Source: Isoperla grammatica (taxonomy: Eukaryota; Arthropoda; Insecta; Plecoptera; Perlodidae). Taken from it: 64,000 nt of DNA. The notes beneath the pieces were generated by a model, which was not told the origin of the DNA, did not search any database, and saw only the letters and a program-made list of their open reading frames with translations. The stretch's first letter is position 1; every line of letters begins with the position of its first letter. The stretch is taken from assembly GCA_945910005.1 (NCBI GenBank), contig OX246739.1, forward strand, positions 1,642,001-1,706,000, in the 5' to 3' direction. The position numbers and the translations under genes are program-made. Positions 59,650-64,000 of this stretch are shown here, piece after piece.

Positions 59650-61905
59650 ATACCGGAGTAGCTGTTATAACTTGAGTGCTACCCAGGTATAGGTCCATGA
59701 TTTAGGTCACGGGTATATTTCGGATTTCTCAATTTATTAATATTGTTTATAATTTGTAGTCCATGTCTATATCATACATTTTACTTATTAGTTAGTTAAA
59801 CAAAATGTATACTAATTATAATTTGTATGGAACACATCTATGCGTACGTAAAATATCTTTGGCTGAATCAAGAACACTTTGCGAGTAATTGATTGCTTGC
59901 GTGTACTTATCTTTACACTTACATAAGTGTTTGTGTATACTTATGTTACATGCTTGTACATACGTATTTTCATATACTTTATAACAGATACCTAATTACA
60001 CTACGTACTGTAATTATTTATCTGTGCTTATGTTTTACGTGTTTATACTTTATATGTGATTTCAATCACATATCTATACACTTTTACATATGTGTGATCG
60101 TGTATTTGGGTATATGTGGTACAACGTTTGTTATTTAGCTTGTGTTTTCAATTTTCATTGCTTCTTTGTAATTATTTCTATGGTTAAACTCTCCATTGTT
60201 GTATTACTCGTCACTCGTGGGTCCCTGGCCTGTTGACAATATTCTACAATAAATACATGTGATGTGTGTAAATGTGTGTATGAGTCTTGCAGATCTTGGT
60301 GGGAGCCGAAACCAGGTGGGGGGTATCATAACAACCGGTTCCTTCGTCCAGTTCATTCACACTGGCTCCATTCGTTCCTGCCTGCCTGGCCTGCCTAGAG
60401 CCTTCTCAGTAACTACTCTGCACTCTGTGCGGCTACGTACATAGATACAGTACTTGTACACAGCTGGAGCCGCATGGGCGTTTGCTCTCTGATACACTCA
60501 CGTTGTGACCAAACCCAATCATGCATCCTCTCTAATTACATGAATTATCAACTAATTACAATGCAATACATTTTCGTTGGTTTTTTATTTAATTTCACAC
60601 TTGGAGAATAAATTAATTTACAATTGAGGATTAATGAAATGAGGTGTTTAATTGTGGTCGCAGGATCTTGTTGTGTTGAATGGCGATATTATTATTTCCT
60701 GGCAGTAATGTTATTCCGGCGAGGCTCATGACGTCACCGAGAGGCCAGTGACTCGGAGCACGTGGCAGCCGTGGTAGAACACCTTGGCGATGCCGAATAC
60801 CCACTTGTGATTTGCGGTTTTGCCAACAAACGTAAATTCCGTGGATTGTTTTAGACAAGTCACGCGAATGTTGGAAGAAACGGTTGACAAATTCGTTGCA
60901 GCGGACAATGATAATCGTGACGGTTGTGCAACCGCTGCAGTTGGTCCTCCGAGGCTGTTGACTGATAACTCTCTGTGCCACAATTATGTCATAATTCAGT
61001 TCAAACAGTCATCCACGTTCTTCTTGTTTTTACAATCCAATATTTAGGTCATAGGGATTGATTTTTTTGTGAACTTTAATCGAAAAGGTCCACTTTGTGA
61101 GTTTCCCAATTCCTTAGATTAGCCGAGCACGGTTTCGATCTTCCCAATTCGTTGTGTACTCCGTTTCACAATAGCTCTGTCGGTTATCATTTATAGAACA
61201 TTGGTCCAAATATATAACCGACTAGACTTGACAATTAAACCCAGATCTATTCTTACGTTCACGCATGACATTAGCTGCGGCAATCAGCTGACGTATTATA
61301 CAGTATACAGTATACACCCCACTGTCAAGGCTTGTAGACGTGAAGACTGGCACAGCTGCAAGACGGCCGGTCCATAGAAACAACTCAGTTTCATGATTCT
61401 GACTTCCAAGACGATAAAGAGGAGAAATTTTCGGATGTTCTCGCGGGTCCCCCTCCCCCCCTCCCCCTCCCATGGCGGCGCGGTCACTGAACTTCTCTCT
61501 CCGAGCTCTACCTGAGAATCACGTCGACGGCATATCGTGGTGGCAGTGTTTGCGCTGTGTCCGGGCCGGTGCTACCATGCGTTCCTCCACCGTCACCGCG
61601 ACTACGTCACAGTCACACTGACTCTAGCACGCATGCAGCCACGTGTGAGTGCAATACACAACATGTCAGGGCTCGCTGGGCCACTCGTCGTTACTTGAGA
61701 TAGTGAATGGCGAAGTGTGGAAGTTTGACTTTCGGCAAGGAAGTGTATCGCGATGAAGTGTCGTTAACCGTGTGCTGTGATTGGCTAGGGGGTAGCCCCG
61801 ACTTACACCCCCGTCGATATGTGCGGACCACTAAGGGGGGCAGATAACGTACATCGAAATACTCTTAGAGTAACTCTTACAAGTAGAGAGAATTTATCAT
61901 TTTAG
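59650..61905. other. Noncoding, then a GC-richer region upstream of the last gene
   Basis: AT-rich to about 60250, then mixed. From 61440 the sequence is CpG-rich with a C tract (61447-61470) and may include the promoter of the gene starting at 61952. Confidence 0.35.
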
Positions 61906-61951
61906 TGTGTTTAGTGTTGTGATTGTTGTTGTATACGTATTAAAACTCACG

Positions 61952-62255
61952 ATGGATGTTTTTAAGATCGATCAGTCCTTGAGCGCAAATCTGGGTAACG
62001 CGCCACTTCCTGACAAGTTAACAGCTGAGGTGACTTTTGATGCAGGGTCAGAGTTCAATCTGAGCTTCTTCGACCCTCCGGAAGACAGCAGCACTCAAGG
62101 CTTCAGTGACCCTGGGTCTGTGGGCTCAGCGTCGGCGTCCTCGCCTCCCCCTCATACGTCACTAGCGTCGGTCAATGGCGGCTCCTCCAACACCATCTTA
62201 CTCCAGCCGCTGCAGGGGGCGGCATCGTCCACCACCGTCACCACCATCAAGCAAG
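61952..62255 (+). CDS. First coding exon of an unidentified, probably nuclear, Ser/Pro-rich protein
   Basis: ATG 61952 has a strong context (A at -3, G at +4) and opens 101 codons: MDVFKIDQSLSANLGNAPLP, then FNLSFFDPPEDSSTQ, a Ser/Ala/Pro stretch (SASASSPPPHTS), ILLQPLQGA and TTVTTIKQ, ending in phase 1 at G|GTGCGT. The acidic/aromatic patch followed by Ser/Pro and a Thr/Gln/Val segment is typical of transcription-factor activation regions. A weak likeness to the N terminus of SREBP was considered but is only compositional. The rest of the gene lies beyond the window. Confidence 0.6.
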
Positions 62256-62700
62256 GTGCGTTCACGTCTATACTCTCTATATTACAACCCAAGCAATGTG
62301 CGTTCACAATCACATCCATACTATCTATATCACAACCCAAGCAAAGTGCGTTCACTATACTATCATCTATACCATCACCATAAACAAGGTGCACAATCAT
62401 AACACAACATCATCAAGAACGGTTCTTAAGACAATACTTTGTGAGAAGATGCGTTCACATAGTTTCACCGTCCGAACCATATCAATGACAATATGTATTC
62501 AGTCTACTGTCTACCACTATCAAGCCGAAGCAACAGGCTTTACGACCCTATTGTATGACAAGTACGTCCACGATAATATCTATAGTATCACAACCGTATG
62601 ACAAGCTTCGTTTACGACCCTATTGTATGACAAGTACGTCCACGATAATATCTATAGTATCACAACCGTATGACAAGCTTCGTTTACGACACGATTATAT
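62240..62700. repeat. Degenerate first-tier repeats of the exon end and donor
   Basis: CAAGCAAGGTGCGTTCAC at the exon end is followed by CAAGCAATGTGCGTTCAC (about 62290) and CAAGCAAAGTGCGTTCAC (about 62339), each after a TAT-ATTACAACC-type spacer. A second tier, ATGACAAGTACGTCCACGAT and ACAAGCTTCGTTTACGAC, repeats at 62557-62690. Confidence 0.8.
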
Positions 62701-62869
62701 GACAAGATGCGTTCACTGCCACAACCTATGACTATGACAGTCGAGTTCGTCACGATACTTCTCTTGACTATTGAATCTTATTCTAACTTCAGTACTGCAG
62801 GGATTCTACCCCGGTTGCAGCGAGCTATCACCAACATTATGCAAATATCGTCCATGATACTATTAACAA

Positions 62870-64000
62870 TGTGACAACTTTCTTAAGCGATACTGTAGGT
62901 CTCACATCAACTATGACAAGTTAGGTTCACGACAACGTCAGTCTTAGAGCCATGGCAAGGTGCGTTCACGATACTATTAACAATGTGACAACTTGCTGAA
63001 GCGACACTGTAGGTCTCACATCAACTATGACAAGTTAGGTTCACGACAACGTCAGTCTTAGAGCCATGGCAAGGTGCGTTCACGATACTATTAACAATGT
63101 GACAACTTGCTGAAGCGATACTGTAGGTCTCACATCAACTATGACAAGTTAGGTTCACGACAACGTCAGTCTCAGAACCATGGCAAGGTGCGTTCACTGC
63201 GATACTGTAGGTCTCACATCAACTATGACAAGTTAGGTTCACGACAACGTCAGTCTCAGAACCATGGCAAGATGCGTTCACTGCGATACTGTAGGTCTCA
63301 CATCAACTATGACAAGTTAGGTTCACAACAACGTCAGTCTCAGAACCATGGCAAGGTGCGTTCACTGCGATACTGTAGGTCTCACATCAACTATGACAAG
63401 TTAGGTTCACGACGACGTCAGTCTCAGAACCATGGCAAGGTGCGTTCACTGCGATACTGTAGGTCTCACATCAACTATGACAAGTTAGGTTCACGACAAC
63501 GTCAGTCTCAGAACCATGGCAAGGTGCGTTCACTGCGATACTGTAGGTCTCACATCAACTATGACAAGTTAGGTTCACGACGACGTCAGTCTCAGAAACA
63601 TGGCAAGGTGCGTTCACTGCGATACTGTAGGTCTCACATCAACTATGACAAGTTAGGTTCACGACAACGTCAGTCTCAGAAACATGGCAAGGTGCGTTCA
63701 CTGCAATACTGTAGGTCTCACATCAACTATGACAAGTTAGGTTCACGACAACGTCAGTCTCAGAAACATGGCAAGTTGCGTTCACGATACTATTAACAAT
63801 GTGACAACTTGCTTAAGCGATACTGTAGGTCTCACATCAACTATGACAAGTTAGGTTCACGACAACGTCAGTCTCAGAACCATGGCAAGGTGCGTTCACT
63901 GCGATACTGTAGGTCTCACATCAACTATGACAAGTTAGGTTCACGACGACGTCAGTCTCAGAAACATGGCAAGGTGCGTTCACTGCGATACTGTAGGTCT
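62870..64000. repeat. 84-bp tandem array carrying the donor CAAG|GTGCGTTCAC, runs past window end
   Basis: The unit contains GCGATACTGTAGGTCTCACA, CTATGACAAGTTAGGTTCAC, CGTCAGTCTCAGAACCATGG and CAAGGTGCGTTCACT. Some units carry a 33-bp insert (ACTATTAACAATGTGACAAC...). As 84 is divisible by 3, one frame stays open from 63107 to 63796; this reads as repeat, not as an exon. At least eleven units are visible. Confidence 0.93.

Noticed and set aside
60631..60983. Minus-strand frame containing GIAKVF, as in TAF11
   Set aside because: The six-residue match is isolated, the surrounding sequence is unlike TAF11, and two overlapping frames look equally plausible; probably chance.
61952..62255. SREBP N terminus
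   Set aside because: The likeness (FFDPP, Ser/Pro runs, LLQP) is compositional; the bHLH-zipper that would decide it is outside the window.
63107..63796. 229-codon open frame with a 28-residue repeat (YCRSHINYDKLGS)
   Set aside because: The 84-bp unit is divisible by three; the region lies in an intron and each unit contains the copied donor. Exonisation cannot be excluded but nothing supports it.

Overview
This is a eukaryotic, metazoan window. It has spliced genes with GT-AG introns, poly(A) signals, tRNA-derived SINEs, MITEs and long satellites. Protein style (GTF2E2 starting [11 protein letters not shown], a small secreted EGF protein ending YPYECIVI) suggests an arthropod, possibly an insect or crustacean. 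That placement is inference, not proof.

Layout: (1) 1-118 is the acidic C-terminal end of an unidentified gene. (2) 400-1625 holds two short minisatellites, and a tRNA-SINE lies near 2.42 kb. (3) 3513-10639 is a plus-strand RERG/RASL-like small GTPase. Its large intron holds a 41-bp array (about 58 copies) grown from the exon/intron junction, then a module-satellite-module repeat of 119-bp units. (4) 11003-12198 is a non-autonomous hAT element with an 8-bp target duplication. (5) 13.2-20.5 kb is a compact housekeeping cluster: GTF2E2 (minus), divergently paired with SDHAF3 (plus), which converges on TAF11 (minus). All three genes could be assembled exon by exon with consistent phases. (6) 20.9-21.95 kb holds two MITEs. 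(7) 22236-38223 is a four-exon gene for a 129-residue secreted Cys-rich/EGF protein. Three of its splice junctions are embedded in tandem arrays: ten copies of the signal-peptide exon, about 89 copies of the exon-2 acceptor over 11.7 kb, and 31-bp units carrying the exon-3 acceptor. (8) 38.4-61.9 kb is gene-poor. It has one isolated candidate exon (43863), a terminal exon (51268) whose acceptor sits in another array, scattered MITEs and a perfect 72-bp palindrome. (9) 61952 to the window end is the first exon of an unidentified probable nuclear protein, whose donor seeds yet another array (84-bp units).

The central observation is that every multi-kilobase or high-copy array next to a recognisable exon contains that exon's own splice site. 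Donor arrays run downstream from a true first copy, and acceptor arrays run upstream from a true last copy. Six junctions in four genes behave this way. This points to a genome-wide process that amplifies exon-intron boundaries, leaving each gene with tens of decoy splice sites.
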